A stretch of 48,620 bases of DNA. Origin: Caryophanales bacterium (GTDB taxonomy: Bacteria > Bacillota_I > Bacilli_A > RFN20 > CAG-826). Every line of letters starts with the position of its first letter. Position 1 is the stretch's first letter. The stretch is from assembly GCA_016290145.1 (NCBI GenBank), contig JAEESX010000003.1, forward strand, positions 1 to 48,620, read 5' to 3'. Positions 1-8,909 of this stretch are shown piece by piece. The position numbers and the translations under genes are program-made. The notes beneath the pieces are model-generated. The model worked only from the letters and a program-made list of their open reading frames with translations, searched no databases and was not told the DNA's origin.

Positions 1-1
1 T

Positions 2-1189
2 GTGTGGTTAGAGAGTGTTTCTAACGATTACATCCAAGAGCTAAGAATCACACCAGATGTCGATAACAGTGAAATTAGAATCAATGTTATTAGTGACGCT
101 CCTGGAGCCACAATTAAAATCTTTGGAAAAGAAAAAGCGATTCCTACAAATGAAGAAGTAGCCTATCACGTTGATAATCCACATCTCTGGTCACCAGAAG
201 ATCCATTCTTATATCGCTTTAGCGTGAAAACAAAAGGTGATGAAGTAACATCGTATTTTGCGATGAGAAAAGTCTCTACGATGATGCATAACGGACACAA
301 GGTAATTGCCTTAAATAACAAGCCTTATTTCATGAAAGGTGTTCTTGACCAAGGTTACTATAAAAGTGGCTTGTATACGCCAGAATCCTACCAGGATTAC
401 GTTGCTGACTTAGGTCTAATCAAATCCTTAGGATTTAATACAGTTAGAAAGCACATCAAGATTGAAATGCCACGTTGGTATTACGAGTGTGATCGTATGG
501 GCCTATTAGTGTGGCAAGACTTCATTAATGGAGGCGGAAAATACAAAGGTTCAATTGTCTTAAAACCACTTATCACTGGTAAGCACAAAAAAGATAACCG
601 CTATTCCGCATTTGGTAGAAATGATATGGAGGGCCGTATCGAAGCCAAGCAAGAATTCCGTGATATTATCAATTACTTATATAACACTCCATCAATTGTC
701 TTATGGACAATCTTCAATGAAGGCTGGGGACAATTCGATGCAAAAGATATCTACTATGGTCTAAGAGATTTAGATAAAACTAGATTATTTGACCACGCTT
801 CTGGTTGGCATGACCAAGGTGTTAGTGATGTTAAATCATTACATGTCTATTTCAAAAAAGTGAAAATACCAAGTCATAGCAAAATCAAAAACCGTGCGGT
901 TGTTGTCTCTGAATTCGGTGGACTCGTTTTACCAATTAAAGACCACATGAGAAAAGGCAAACAAACCTATAAGGTCTACAAGAATACAGACAAATGGTTA
1001 GATGCCTATGAGAAGATGATTGATAGAGATATTATCAAGAACATCCGTAAAGGATTAACCGCTTCCATCTACACACAATTAAGTGACGTTGAAGATGAAT
1101 TAAACGGCTTTGTAACATTTGATAGACAAGTTGTTAAATGCAGTGTTGAGAAAATAAAAGCCATCAACGACAAAATCAAATTTGAATAA
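2..1189 (+). CDS. Glycoside hydrolase family 2 protein, C-terminal part (5' end outside window)
   Basis: The reading frame enters from the window edge, so the true start is missing and about 395 residues of the C-terminal part are visible. The fragment begins in the immunoglobulin-like GH2 domain (HLWSPEDPFLYRF is a typical GH2 sequence) and continues into the TIM-barrel. The acid/base glutamate is in the FNEGWGQ motif (fragment residue 240) and the likely nucleophile is in VVSEFGG (residue 304). The family hydrolyses beta-galactosides, beta-glucuronides, beta-mannosides or related substrates; the exact specificity cannot be read here. No signal peptide can be judged because the N-terminus is absent. 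It is followed at once by a strong terminator. Family assignment is firm, substrate is not. Confidence 0.88.
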   Translation: MWLESVSNDYIQELRITPDVDNSEIRINVISDAPGATIKIFGKEKAIPTNEEVAYHVDNPHLWSPEDPFLYRFSVKTKGDEVTSYFAMRKVSTMMHNGHKVIALNNKPYFMKGVLDQGYYKSGLYTPESYQDYVADLGLIKSLGFNTVRKHIKIEMPRWYYECDRMGLLVWQDFINGGGKYKGSIVLKPLITGKHKKDNRYSAFGRNDMEGRIEAKQEFRDIINYLYNTPSIVLWTIFNEGWGQFDAKDIYYGLRDLDKTRLFDHASGWHDQGVSDVKSLHVYFKKVKIPSHSKIKNRAVVVSEFGGLVLPIKDHMRKGKQTYKVYKNTDKWLDAYEKMIDRDIIKNIRKGLTASIYTQLSDVEDELNGFVTFDRQVVKCSVEKIKAINDKIKFE

Positions 1190-1194
1190 GAAAA

Positions 1195-1223
1195 AACCAA
1201 CTCGATTGAGTTGGTTTTATTTA
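1195..1223 (+). terminator. Intrinsic terminator, probably bidirectional
   Basis: A perfect 9-bp stem AACCAACTC/GAGTTGGTT with a GATT loop is followed by TTTAT-rich sequence. It sits between the GH2 gene and the convergent minus-strand membrane gene and is flanked by A/T runs on both sides, so it can serve both. Confidence 0.85.
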
Positions 1224-1238
1224 TAAATAAATACTGTT

Positions 1239-1922
1239 TTAGAATTTAACGTTTTCAAGAACCATAACTACTGGAATCATAATTGTCGCAATAGCCATAG
1301 CGGTAATTGGTGAATAAATAACTTTCTTCACGCCTTCCATGTTCCAGGAGAACTTTTCGGATAATTTGATTAATCCAAAGATTGCTGCACCAATTGCGAA
1401 TGTATAAAGAATAGCAACGCAGTTATAAGTGAAAACATATTTTGTAATATCATCAACCACTTTTTGTTGTGTGAGCTCTGGTGTATTAGATAAGCGGTAG
1501 AAAGTTGTTAATAATAAGTAAGATGTACTAGCAAGAATGAAGATGCCTAAACCTGCAAAGGAAATGACTTTCTTTGGACGGATGGCCAATAACGCCAAGC
1601 TCATAGTAGCGGCTTCAACTAACATATATAGCGCTGGTTCTAATTTGCTTCTAAAGATAAGCGCGCTAATTAATTTGATACCACTAGCAAGAATTCCCAT
1701 ATAGATAACACTTCTCGCGGCACCAGTCTTCTTATAACAACCACCCATTAAAAAATAAGCAATTGGCAATAAGACGGTTGTAGAAGAGAAGAAGAGTTTT
1801 CTTGTTCCGTGTACCCACTCCATGTGAAGAACATTGCCTATAGAGGCTTCAACTAATCCCCAAAGACCGCCAAAAAGCAAGACAGCAAATAAGATGACTA
1901 AATGTTTGTTTTGTACTTTCAT
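1239..1922 (-). CDS. Hypothetical polytopic membrane protein (227 aa)
   Basis: The start is placed at the ATG at 1922, encoding MKVQNKHLVIL. It is preceded by GAGAGG at good spacing, whereas the longer in-frame extension upstream has no ribosome site. The protein has about six or seven hydrophobic segments, beginning with a GGLWGLVEASIG-rich first helix, and short charged loops. No catalytic motif is visible. The general look (small integral membrane protein with Gly-rich helix 1) could fit a substrate-binding subunit of a transporter, but I do not recognise the family. It is convergent with the GH2 gene and downstream of another small membrane gene in the same direction. Confidence 0.7.
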   Translation of the reverse strand: MKVQNKHLVILFAVLLFGGLWGLVEASIGNVLHMEWVHGTRKLFFSSTTVLLPIAYFLMGGCYKKTGAARSVIYMGILASGIKLISALIFRSKLEPALYMLVEAATMSLALLAIRPKKVISFAGLGIFILASTSYLLLTTFYRLSNTPELTQQKVVDDITKYVFTYNCVAILYTFAIGAAIFGLIKLSEKFSWNMEGVKKVIYSPITAMAIATIMIPVVMVLENVKF

Positions 1923-1990
1923 TATTTTGTACCTCTCAACATTCAATATTTTACATAAAAAATTACTTTGTAAAAACGGAAAAATAAGGG

Positions 1991-2027
1991 TCGCGCACGC
2001 AGTCATTAACCTTGAATGACGCGCACG
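1991..2027. repeat. GC-rich imperfect inverted repeat with flanking direct repeats
   Basis: CGC-A-GTCATT and AATGACGCG form a 9-bp stem with one bulged A around a 7-nt loop, and the heptamer GCGCACG occurs on both sides (1993-1999 and 2021-2027). It is much richer in GC than its surroundings. It lies in the leader of the minus-strand membrane gene. No clear U-tract follows, so it is not a convincing terminator. Confidence 0.5.
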
Positions 2028-2034
2028 TATGAAA

Positions 2035-2060
2035 AATATTTAAAAAACCCTCAGGTGAGG
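2035..2060 (-). terminator. Intrinsic terminator of the 112-aa membrane protein gene
   Basis: On the minus strand a CCTC-ACCT-GAGG hairpin is followed by GTTTTTT. The stem is short (extended by A/T pairs) but correctly placed four bases after the stop codon of the upstream gene. Confidence 0.6.
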
Positions 2061-2064
2061 ATTT

Positions 2065-2403
2065 TTATTTTATGTGTTTTAGTCTTTCTTCTATTAGCTC
2101 TAGTCTTTCTTCAAGATCTTTGTGCTCTTCTATTGCCCATGAGGCATATTTATATAGCTTCCAAGTAATCACCGCGGAAACAATTAACGGAATCTCAAGT
2201 GTGAATAACCAGAAATATGTAGGACTAACTTTAGCTCCAACTATGAATGTTGCTATAACATCACCAATAATGGAGAGAATTATTAAGATAAGACTCAACA
2301 TTAAAAGACCGGATTGCAAACTGAAGTAACTCTTAGTCCCCTCAAATAATGTGGCATTTGCTGTTCTTTTGATATCGTTTGGATCCTCATAAAAATTTGC
2401 CAT
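2065..2403 (-). CDS. Small two-helix membrane protein with C-terminal coiled coil
   Basis: The 112-residue protein has two hydrophobic segments (about residues 30-55 and 63-85). A charged C-terminal tail of about 25 residues (EEHKDLEERLELIEERLKH) is predicted to form a coiled coil. The start at 2403 has AAAGGGG at ideal distance. It lies 26 nt downstream of the sugar kinase gene on the same strand and may be co-transcribed with it. No family is recognised; the coiled coil suggests oligomerisation or a partner protein on the cytoplasmic side. Confidence 0.65.
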   Translation of the reverse strand: MANFYEDPNDIKRTANATLFEGTKSYFSLQSGLLMLSLILIILSIIGDVIATFIVGAKVSPTYFWLFTLEIPLIVSAVITWKLYKYASWAIEEHKDLEERLELIEERLKHIK

Positions 2404-2429
2404 AAATTTGTCCCCTTTAATGATTTGTT

Positions 2430-3374
2430 TTAGAAGAATAATGCTGCGGCACCAATCTTGCCGGAATCGTATCCAAGTTCGGACACCAATAATTCAACTT
2501 TTGGTGTTCCTTGGAAACCGTAATTATATAATTCGAAATACTTTCTTAATCTTGATAAGAGGTATTCGCCTTCATTTGCAACACCGCCAGAAAGAATCAA
2601 TGCTTCTGGTCTAAAGATATTGAAATAGTTAAGTAATCCTTCACCAAGATACTTCACATAGTTTTCCACTAATTGATGACCAACTTCATCACCCAATCTA
2701 TCAGCTTCAAAAGCAACACGTGCATCAACCTTACCTAACTTTTCAGCGACTTCCCAACACTTAGATTCTTTGTGTTGTTCCATTGCGCGTTTGGTATCTC
2801 TAATTAATGCGGTCGCAGATGCATATGCTTCAAAGCAACCTTTTCTACCACATGAACATTGTTCGCCATCCATCACTAATACGGAGTGGCCAAGTTCAGC
2901 GCCTTTACCTAAGTTGCCTTCAAATAATTTGCCATCGATAACGATGCCACCGCCAACGCCTGTGCCTAAGGTGATCATGATGATGTTTTTATATTTCTTA
3001 CCGGAACCAAATTTAGCTTCACCTAATGCTGCAGCGTTCGCATCATTTGTGATTCTCACTTTTAGTCCAGTACCTTTTTCTAGCATTTCCACGATTGGTA
3101 AATCAAACCATCTAAGATTATTGGAATAAGTAACAATACCAGTTTTAGTGTCCATAACACCTGGCACACCACAACCGATACCTAAGATTTCTTCTTTTTT
3201 AAAACCTTGTTCTTTAATATATTTATTTACTGCATCAATTAATTTATTAATTGTGGCTTCTTGAGTATCTGCTTTATCTACAGGCATAGAAAAGACTTCT
3301 AAGACCTTACCTTCTTTTGTGATTCCTGCGCCTTTAATGGAGGTACCACCAATATCAATTCCAATCGCTATCAT
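2430..3374 (-). CDS. ROK-family sugar kinase, probable glucokinase
   Basis: The 314-residue protein starts with the phosphate-1 ATP-binding motif (IGIDIGGTSIKG). It carries the ROK signature region with TNDANAAALGEAKFG (catalytic Asp region) and LGTGVGGGIVIDG, and the zinc motif CSCGRKGCFEAYAS expected of ROK kinases. Length matches the family (about 300-320 aa). ROK kinases phosphorylate glucose, fructose, allose or amino sugars in the cytoplasm; glucokinase is the most common bacterial role. It sits downstream of an AraC-type regulator on the same strand, separated by a terminator, so a shared sugar-related regulon with the GH2 gene is possible but inferred only. Confidence 0.9.
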   Translation of the reverse strand: MIAIGIDIGGTSIKGAGITKEGKVLEVFSMPVDKADTQEATINKLIDAVNKYIKEQGFKKEEILGIGCGVPGVMDTKTGIVTYSNNLRWFDLPIVEMLEKGTGLKVRITNDANAAALGEAKFGSGKKYKNIIMITLGTGVGGGIVIDGKLFEGNLGKGAELGHSVLVMDGEQCSCGRKGCFEAYASATALIRDTKRAMEQHKESKCWEVAEKLGKVDARVAFEADRLGDEVGHQLVENYVKYLGEGLLNYFNIFRPEALILSGGVANEGEYLLSRLRKYFELYNYGFQGTPKVELLVSELGYDSGKIGAAALFF

Positions 3375-3420
3375 AGTTAATTACCTTCGCTAAATATCAT
3401 TATAGTTTTGTATTAAACAA

Positions 3421-3454
3421 ACAAAAAGAAAAAGCTATCCAATTTGAATAGCTT
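3421..3454 (-). terminator. Intrinsic terminator of the AraC-type gene
   Basis: On the minus strand AAGCTAT and ATAGCTT form a 7-bp stem followed by TTTCTTTTTG. It lies just after the stop of the regulator and before the kinase gene, separating the two transcription units. Confidence 0.8.
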
Positions 3455-3463
3455 AATCATCTT

Positions 3464-4267
3464 TTATTTTTCTTCGCCTAAGTAGGCAATTGGTGATTTA
3501 CCAAAATATTTTTTAAATTCATTAGAGAAGTGAAGTTGGTTTGGATATCCCACTGCTTCCGCGACATCTTTGACTTTCATCTTGCCGCTTTGTAATAAAG
3601 ACATAGCTTGAGTCATTCTTGTTTTTGTTAGATATCTCTTTGTGGTCATGTTCTCTTCTTTTTGGAAGATTGCGGACAAGTAGTTAGGTGTCACATTTGC
3701 GTTTTTCGCGATATCTTCAATTGTGATATCTGTGCGGTAGTTATTTTTAATAAAGTCTTTCGCTAATTGCACTGTCACTGATGTCTTTGACATCGTTTGG
3801 TCACCGGACTTTTCATAAATCATTTCGCCAAATAATTGATATAAAGCACCTAATGATGAAATATCAGAATAACCATTATTTACATATCTTTTAACAATCG
3901 CGTTGAAGTATTGACGATATGTTTTATTTCTATCAATAACAATTGGATGATCCGCGGATAATCCTAATTCATCTAAATATGAATCCACTCTTGAACCGGT
4001 AAAGCCAACCCATTCATAAACCCATGGATCATCTTTATCTGGATAATAGAATGCATCAACGTGTGCAGGAATAAAGAAAACGGACCCCTTTGTTAAACGA
4101 TATTCCTTTTTATTGATTTGTAATGTTCCTTTGCCTAATAAAACATAATGGAAAAGATGAAAATCTCTTTGTCCTAAACAGACAACTTTGTTCTTAACAC
4201 ATTCTTCTTTGCCGCATTCTGAAATTGCTAATTCAACATAATCTGCAGCGTTAATAAAACTCTTCAT
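3464..4267 (-). CDS. AraC-family transcriptional regulator with cupin sensor domain
   Basis: The start is taken at the ATG at 4267 (MKSFINAADY) because AGGGGG lies 9 nt upstream; a longer in-frame start has no such site. The N-terminal ~150 residues form a cupin-like effector domain (HLFHYVLLGKGTL, KGSVFFIPAHVDAFY, WVYEWVGFTG), as in AraC regulators of sugar metabolism. The C-terminal ~100 residues hold two helix-turn-helix motifs (ITIEDIAKNANVTPNYLSAIFQ and VKDVAEAVGYPNQLHFSNEFKKYFGKSP). It probably controls carbohydrate genes nearby such as the GH2 glycosidase. The ~270 bp upstream is extremely AT-rich and faces the divergent permease gene. Confidence 0.88.
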   Translation of the reverse strand: MKSFINAADYVELAISECGKEECVKNKVVCLGQRDFHLFHYVLLGKGTLQINKKEYRLTKGSVFFIPAHVDAFYYPDKDDPWVYEWVGFTGSRVDSYLDELGLSADHPIVIDRNKTYRQYFNAIVKRYVNNGYSDISSLGALYQLFGEMIYEKSGDQTMSKTSVTVQLAKDFIKNNYRTDITIEDIAKNANVTPNYLSAIFQKEENMTTKRYLTKTRMTQAMSLLQSGKMKVKDVAEAVGYPNQLHFSNEFKKYFGKSPIAYLGEEK

Positions 4268-4539
4268 ATTGTAAAACCCCCTAAGCAACAATAATGAGAA
4301 ACTATTTTTTGCTTGCGAGATAAATATAACACGATATGTAAAAAAATAAACTTATGAATATACAAAAAAATATGATTTTTTATATAAAAATATAAATATT
4401 TTTAGATTTTTCAATATTATGTAAATATATTATGATTTATAACTTAAAATCGTTTTAGGTTATATGCTTTTTTAAATTGCTTAAATAAATATTTAATACA
4501 CCTTTACGAAAAAAAGCGCATAATAGCACTCGTGCTCTT

Positions 4540-5829
4540 ATGATCCCAACAATTATTATTTCTAGCATTACATTCATATCCGTCACACTATCAATCCTCT
4601 TCTTCCCAAAGATTAAGATTGGTAAGTTTTCCATATCCACTTATTGGTTAATTGCTTTAACTGGCGCGATTATTCTTTTAGTTACCGGGTTAGCACCAAT
4701 CAAAGAAGTTTGGTCTGAACTAACAAGTAACACCACGATTAACCCAATTAAAATTATTATCTTGTTCTTTTCTATGACTTGTTTATCCATCTTTTTAGAT
4801 GAAGTTGGTCTATTTAAATTCTTAGCGAATTTTGCCGCGAAAAAAGCGAAGAATAATCAGTTTGCTTTATTCACTATTTTCTATCTATTAACCGCAACAT
4901 TAACTATATTCACATCTAACGATATTGTGATTCTTACATTCACACCATTTATTTGCTTCTTTTGCAAGAATTCAAAGATTAATCCAATCCCATATCTAGT
5001 TGCGGAATTCTCTGCGGCTAATACATGGTCATTAATGTTAATTATCGGTAACCCCACAAATATATATTTAGCGACATCCGCAAATATTGGTTTCTTTGAT
5101 TATTTCAAAATCATGGCGTTACCAACACTATGTGCAGGATTAATTGAGTATGGTGTTTTGTTATTAGTCTTCTTTAGAAAACTCAAAACTCCACTTCAAA
5201 TTGTGGATGAAGAAGTTCATATCGAAAACAAGGTTGCTTTGTTCGTCGGACTAGGTCATTTACTAATTTGTTTAGTATTTTTGATTATCTCTAGTTATAT
5301 CCATGTCGAAATGTGGTTAATTTCCCTCATTTGTGCCACTTCCTTGCTTGTATTTACTTTAGTAATGTGTTTAGTCACCAAAAAGAATTGGACCTATCTA
5401 ACAGGCTCTTTAAAGAAACTACCTTATCCACTTATTCCGTTCTTCTTATCAATGTTTGTCGTGGTTGTGGCAATTAACTATCAAGGGATATCCGAAAAAC
5501 TCGCAGAATTCTTAAGTCACACAAATACAATTTGGACTTATGGTTTCTCTAGTTTCTTTGTCTCTAACTTAATCAACAATATTCCAATGAGTATTCTTTA
5601 CTCCGATATGTGTAATAACAATATGGCGGTCTATGCCTCAATCGTTGGTAGTAACATTGGTGCCTTCTTAACACCTACCGGCGCTCTTGCGGGTATTATG
5701 TTCACCAATCTTGTTAATGAACATCAAACCAAATATTCATTCTTAGATTTCATCAAGTATGGCGCGGTTATATCATTACCGATTATCGCTGTCGCGTTAT
5801 TAACACTAACGTTATCAATAACTTTCTAA
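4540..5829 (+). CDS. ArsB/NhaD/SLC13-type ion transporter
   Basis: The 429-residue integral membrane protein has about eleven hydrophobic segments arranged as two halves. The first half carries the signature TSNDIVILTFTPFI followed by LIIGNPTNIYLA. The second half carries SNLINNIPMSILYSD and a Gly-rich re-entrant-like stretch (VGSNIGAFLTPTGALAG). These are the conserved hairpin regions of the ion-transporter superfamily that includes arsenite permease ArsB, NhaD antiporters and SLC13 carboxylate carriers. No arsR or arsC neighbour is seen, so arsenite is not supported over anions or Na+/H+. The start lacks a good Shine-Dalgarno site; a CATAAT box lies 15 nt before the ATG, hinting at a very short leader. 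Confidence 0.82.
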   Translation: MIPTIIISSITFISVTLSILFFPKIKIGKFSISTYWLIALTGAIILLVTGLAPIKEVWSELTSNTTINPIKIIILFFSMTCLSIFLDEVGLFKFLANFAAKKAKNNQFALFTIFYLLTATLTIFTSNDIVILTFTPFICFFCKNSKINPIPYLVAEFSAANTWSLMLIIGNPTNIYLATSANIGFFDYFKIMALPTLCAGLIEYGVLLLVFFRKLKTPLQIVDEEVHIENKVALFVGLGHLLICLVFLIISSYIHVEMWLISLICATSLLVFTLVMCLVTKKNWTYLTGSLKKLPYPLIPFFLSMFVVVVAINYQGISEKLAEFLSHTNTIWTYGFSSFFVSNLINNIPMSILYSDMCNNNMAVYASIVGSNIGAFLTPTGALAGIMFTNLVNEHQTKYSFLDFIKYGAVISLPIIAVALLTLTLSITF

Positions 5830-5835
5830 AAGAAA

Positions 5836-5861
5836 AACCACCAAAGCGGTGGTTATTTTTT
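5836..5861. terminator. Bidirectional intrinsic terminator between convergent genes
   Basis: AACCACC/GGTGGTT forms a perfect 7-bp stem with an AAAGC loop, flanked by A5 on the left and T7 on the right. It separates the permease (+) from the acetyltransferase (-). Confidence 0.85.
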
Positions 5862-6890
5862 TAACTTTTCCCATTCACTTCGCGTGATGCGATAGACCCT
5901 GCATTCTTCTCCATCTTTAGTGACGTAATTATGGAGATATGTCATGCCATTCGCTTCAGCGGTTTTATAAGAAGGTTCGTTATTAACATCCATATAGGAA
6001 TAGACTTCATTATCTTCGAAATGAGTGAAGAAATAATCTCTTACAGCTTGTGTCATTTCTTTGCCGATACCTTGGCGATGATATTTCTTATTTAAGTGAT
6101 AACCAATTTCTGGTCTTAACTCATCATCAATCATTTGCATAGAAACACCACAGTCACCAATCATTTGTCCAGTTTCTTTTAGAATTACTGACCAAAGAGA
6201 GAATTTTCTTTTAGCCTGGCTAGCTTTACACCAATCAATCCACTTCTGGACACCCGCCTCATCATATGGTGCGGCGTAATATTTCATTGTTTCAGGATCG
6301 GAGATAACCGCTTGTAATGATTTATAATCAGAGTCCGACATCGGTCTAAGAACTAATCTATCTGTTTCAAGTATTCTACTTAGTTCGTAGTAGTTAATAT
6401 CAACAAGTTGATCTTGTTTAATTTCTTGTTTAACTCCCACGAATTGGAAACCGTTCTTTTGAATAACTCTATTACTTCCGATATTTGGAACTTCTGCACG
6501 AATCATTATTTTCTCAAAACCTACCGTGAATAAATAATCTTTAAAAGCGCTGAATACTTCAGTCATGATGCCTTTGTTCCAGCATTTCTTTGCCATGCAA
6601 TAACCAACTTCTGGAACGCCATCAATGTATTTCACAACATCAATACCGCCGACAAGTTCGCCACTTTCTTTTAGTGTGATTCCATATCTAATTGTTGTGG
6701 GGTCTTGATATTGATTTACCCAACTTTGAATAATGCTTCTAGTGACTTCAATATTCTCATGAATTGGCCAGGTTAAGTATTTAACAACTTCAGGATCGCT
6801 AGCCCAATTAGAAAACATTTCATACTCGTCACCGAGTTTGAATTCTCTAAGAATCAATCTTTCAGTTTCTATCGTACTTTTTCTTTTCAT
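5853..6890 (-). CDS. Tandem GNAT acetyltransferase (two RimJ/RimL-like domains)
   Basis: The ATG at 6890 (MKRKSTIETERLILREF) is chosen because the family motif begins there and a TATAAT box lies only 10 nt upstream; the longer frame would start before the promoter. Two GNAT domains follow in tandem, residues ~5-170 and ~175-340. Each opens with ETERLILR or ETDRLVLR and contains the acetyl-CoA-binding region (MAKKCWNKGIMTEVFSAF; LNKKYHRQGIGKEMTQAV). Family members acetylate amino groups of ribosomal protein N-termini, small molecules or antibiotics; the substrate here is unknown. Duplication within one chain is uncommon but known. No Shine-Dalgarno site is present. Confidence 0.87.
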   Translation of the reverse strand: MKRKSTIETERLILREFKLGDEYEMFSNWASDPEVVKYLTWPIHENIEVTRSIIQSWVNQYQDPTTIRYGITLKESGELVGGIDVVKYIDGVPEVGYCMAKKCWNKGIMTEVFSAFKDYLFTVGFEKIMIRAEVPNIGSNRVIQKNGFQFVGVKQEIKQDQLVDINYYELSRILETDRLVLRPMSDSDYKSLQAVISDPETMKYYAAPYDEAGVQKWIDWCKASQAKRKFSLWSVILKETGQMIGDCGVSMQMIDDELRPEIGYHLNKKYHRQGIGKEMTQAVRDYFFTHFEDNEVYSYMDVNNEPSYKTAEANGMTYLHNYVTKDGEECRVYRITRSEWEKLKK

Positions 6891-6900
6891 AACTGCTTTT

Positions 6901-6906
6901 ATTATA
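6901..6906 (-). promoter_or_regulatory. -10 box of an apparently leaderless gene (GNAT)
   Basis: A perfect TATAAT on the minus strand ends 10 nt before the ATG at 6890. Initiation about 7 nt downstream would leave a leader of only about 3 nt. The matching -35 region falls inside the terminator of the flotillin gene. Confidence 0.6.
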
Positions 6907-6907
6907 C

Positions 6908-6936
6908 AAAAAAAGATCCCCAAAGAAATGGGGATC
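6908..6936 (-). terminator. Intrinsic terminator after the flotillin gene
   Basis: On the minus strand GATCCCC-ATTTCTTT-GGGGATC is followed by seven T residues. It ends the flotillin unit and overlaps the promoter region of the acetyltransferase gene. Confidence 0.9.
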
Positions 6937-6953
6937 CCTACTATGAGATTTAA

Positions 6954-8441
6954 TTAGGAGTTTTGTGATGCTTTTTTGTTGCTAATCACTTTGTCTCCAA
7001 AGTATCCGAGTAGTAATGATTTGAGGTCAATGCCTAATGTCTTATTCAAACCTGCGAAGATTTGATCACCGTGTTGTTGAATCTCACTGACGAGTTTGGC
7101 TTCATTGCCTTCACCATACATTGTAATACCATCGATTTGTGCAAGGGCGGCAGCGATTGGTTCACTGTAGGCTCTGACTGTTTCTGGTAAGACATTGGAT
7201 TCAAGGATGAGTTTGAGTGTGGCGGCATCATTGTAGGATTTCATGGCATCGGCTTTTGCTTTGATGGCATCTGCTTCTGCTTGGCCTTTTGCTTCAATGC
7301 CTTTGGCTTCTGCTAATGCAGCTTCCTTATTGGCATCTGCTTCCACTCTAACGGCGGTTGCGCCTTCTTCACGTGCTTTTCTTTCCGCTTCAGCGGCCAC
7401 TCTCTTAATCTCTGCTTTTCTTTGTGCTTCGATGAGTTCGGCTTCTGCGGCGGCTTTTCTCTTGAATAATTCTGCTTCGGCAGCTTTCTCTGCGGCGTAT
7501 TTTTCCGCATCGGCTTTCTTATTGATTTGAGCAGCTAATTTCTTCTCTGCTAATTCAACTTCTTTGTTGCCGAGTTCGACTTCGCGTTCTCTCTTGGAGA
7601 TTTCCGCATTGGTTGTTGCGACATTGATTTCTTCTTGTCTCTTTTGTTCTTGGATCTTGTATGCTGCATCAGCATCCGCTTTTGCGGTGTCTGTTTGGAT
7701 CTTTAATGATGCTTCTTTTAACGCATACTCAGTATTCTTTTGAACAATAATTGTCTTGGAATTAACTTCGGCTTCGTTGGCATCTTGCGCAGCTTTTGCT
7801 CTTGCGATGCTTACATCTCTTTCAGCGTTTGCTTTGGCAATCGCTGCTTCTTTGCTGATTTGAGAGATGTTATCAATACCGAGGTTTTCAATAACATTAT
7901 TTCTGTCTGAGAAATTTTGAATATTGAAGTTAACTAGTTCGATGCCTAGTTTTCCCATGTCTGGAATGACATTTTCTTGAACCTTTGTGGCAACACCTTT
8001 TCTATCTTGGACGAGTTCGCGGATACCAACGGTACCAACGATTTCTCTCATATTGCCTTCAAGAACTTGTTTGACCTGTTCGATGAGGTCTTCTTGGCTC
8101 ATTCCTAATGTGGCTTCAAACGCTCTTTCAAGGAGTTCTGGATCGCTGCTAATCTTAAGATTTGCGACACCATCCACGTTAATGTTGATAAATTCATGTG
8201 TTGGGATTGGCTCGCGTGTCTTAATGTCAACTTGGAACACTTTGAGTGAAAGACGATCTTTTCTTTGTAAGAATGGGAGTCGCCAACCAGCTTTGCCTCT
8301 TAATATTTTTCTCTTTCCTAATCCAGAGATCATAATTGCTTCGTCTGGACCAGCTTTTGTGTAGGAGCAGAGTAAGAAAACTATTAATAAAACTAACACT
8401 GCTACACCGATAAGAATCCAAATCCATAAATACTTCAACAT
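6954..8441 (-). CDS. Flotillin-like SPFH membrane-scaffold protein
   Basis: The 495-residue protein has one N-terminal hydrophobic anchor (residues ~4-27). An SPFH/band-7 domain follows (KAGPDEAIMISGLGKRKILRG to about residue 190), then a long Ala/Glu/Lys-rich coiled coil (about residues 195-400, with repeated AEADANKEA/AEAERKAREE patterns). The C-terminus is a typical flotillin end. Flotillins organise membrane microdomains and influence secretion and membrane fluidity. The Shine-Dalgarno site GAAGGAGG is strong. It is the second gene after a 123-aa protein with which it shares a promoter. No NfeD-type partner is next to it, unlike many flotillin operons. Confidence 0.92.
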   Translation of the reverse strand: MLKYLWIWILIGVAVLVLLIVFLLCSYTKAGPDEAIMISGLGKRKILRGKAGWRLPFLQRKDRLSLKVFQVDIKTREPIPTHEFININVDGVANLKISSDPELLERAFEATLGMSQEDLIEQVKQVLEGNMREIVGTVGIRELVQDRKGVATKVQENVIPDMGKLGIELVNFNIQNFSDRNNVIENLGIDNISQISKEAAIAKANAERDVSIARAKAAQDANEAEVNSKTIIVQKNTEYALKEASLKIQTDTAKADADAAYKIQEQKRQEEINVATTNAEISKREREVELGNKEVELAEKKLAAQINKKADAEKYAAEKAAEAELFKRKAAAEAELIEAQRKAEIKRVAAEAERKAREEGATAVRVEADANKEAALAEAKGIEAKGQAEADAIKAKADAMKSYNDAATLKLILESNVLPETVRAYSEPIAAALAQIDGITMYGEGNEAKLVSEIQQHGDQIFAGLNKTLGIDLKSLLLGYFGDKVISNKKASQNS

Positions 8442-8515
8442 AAACTTTTCCTCCTTCTTTCAAAATTTTTATTTGGTATTTAGGGCCATTTCTTTAACCC
8501 CTTACAGAAATGCTG

Positions 8516-8887
8516 TTACTTTTGTCCCCCTTGAATGAGAATTGTTAATACATTCGCCTCAGGATCCCAGCTTGTTTCGAACTGGACGGGGACTTTAGAT
8601 AAATTGAGATTGAGAGCCTCTCCGATTTGCTTCATTAATGTGGTAGAAGAGATTCTCGCGAAACTTTTGTTTCTCTCTAATTTCAATAGACAACTTTCGT
8701 CTAAATCACCTGATTCCACGACTGCTTTGGTCAGTGGTTGGATAACGATATTGCTGTTATCATCTAAACCCACTTGAACCTTGTATGCATCTTCGAACGG
8801 ATACATAGCGGTCGTATTTAATGTGATGTTATTTGAATAGAGAGATGCAACGCCATTTTTGGCTTTAACATTGAACCATTTGATCAT
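8516..8887 (-). CDS. Small soluble protein of unknown function, upstream of flotillin
   Basis: The start at 8887 (MIKWFNVKAKNG) has AAAGGAG at ideal spacing, so the longer frame to 8908 is not used. The 123-residue protein has no signal peptide or membrane segment. It looks like a beta-rich N-terminal half (KNGVASLYSNNITLN; YKVQVGLDDNSNIVIQPL) and a mixed C-terminal half ending in VLTILIQGG. I do not recognise the family. Its position as first gene of a two-gene unit with flotillin, behind a good promoter, suggests a functional link to the membrane-scaffold protein; this is inference from context. Confidence 0.65.
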   Translation of the reverse strand: MIKWFNVKAKNGVASLYSNNITLNTTAMYPFEDAYKVQVGLDDNSNIVIQPLTKAVVESGDLDESCLLKLERNKSFARISSTTLMKQIGEALNLNLSKVPVQFETSWDPEANVLTILIQGGQK

Positions 8888-8909
8888 AGGTTTTTCTCCT
8901 TTCAACATT

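Noticed and set aside
2408-2614. Plus-strand frame opposite the ROK kinase end
   Set aside because: It lies antisense to a well-supported gene, has no ribosome site and unnatural composition.
7243-7530. Ala/Ser-rich frame of 95 codons on the plus strand
   Set aside because: It is the antisense shadow of the Ala-rich coiled coil of the flotillin gene.
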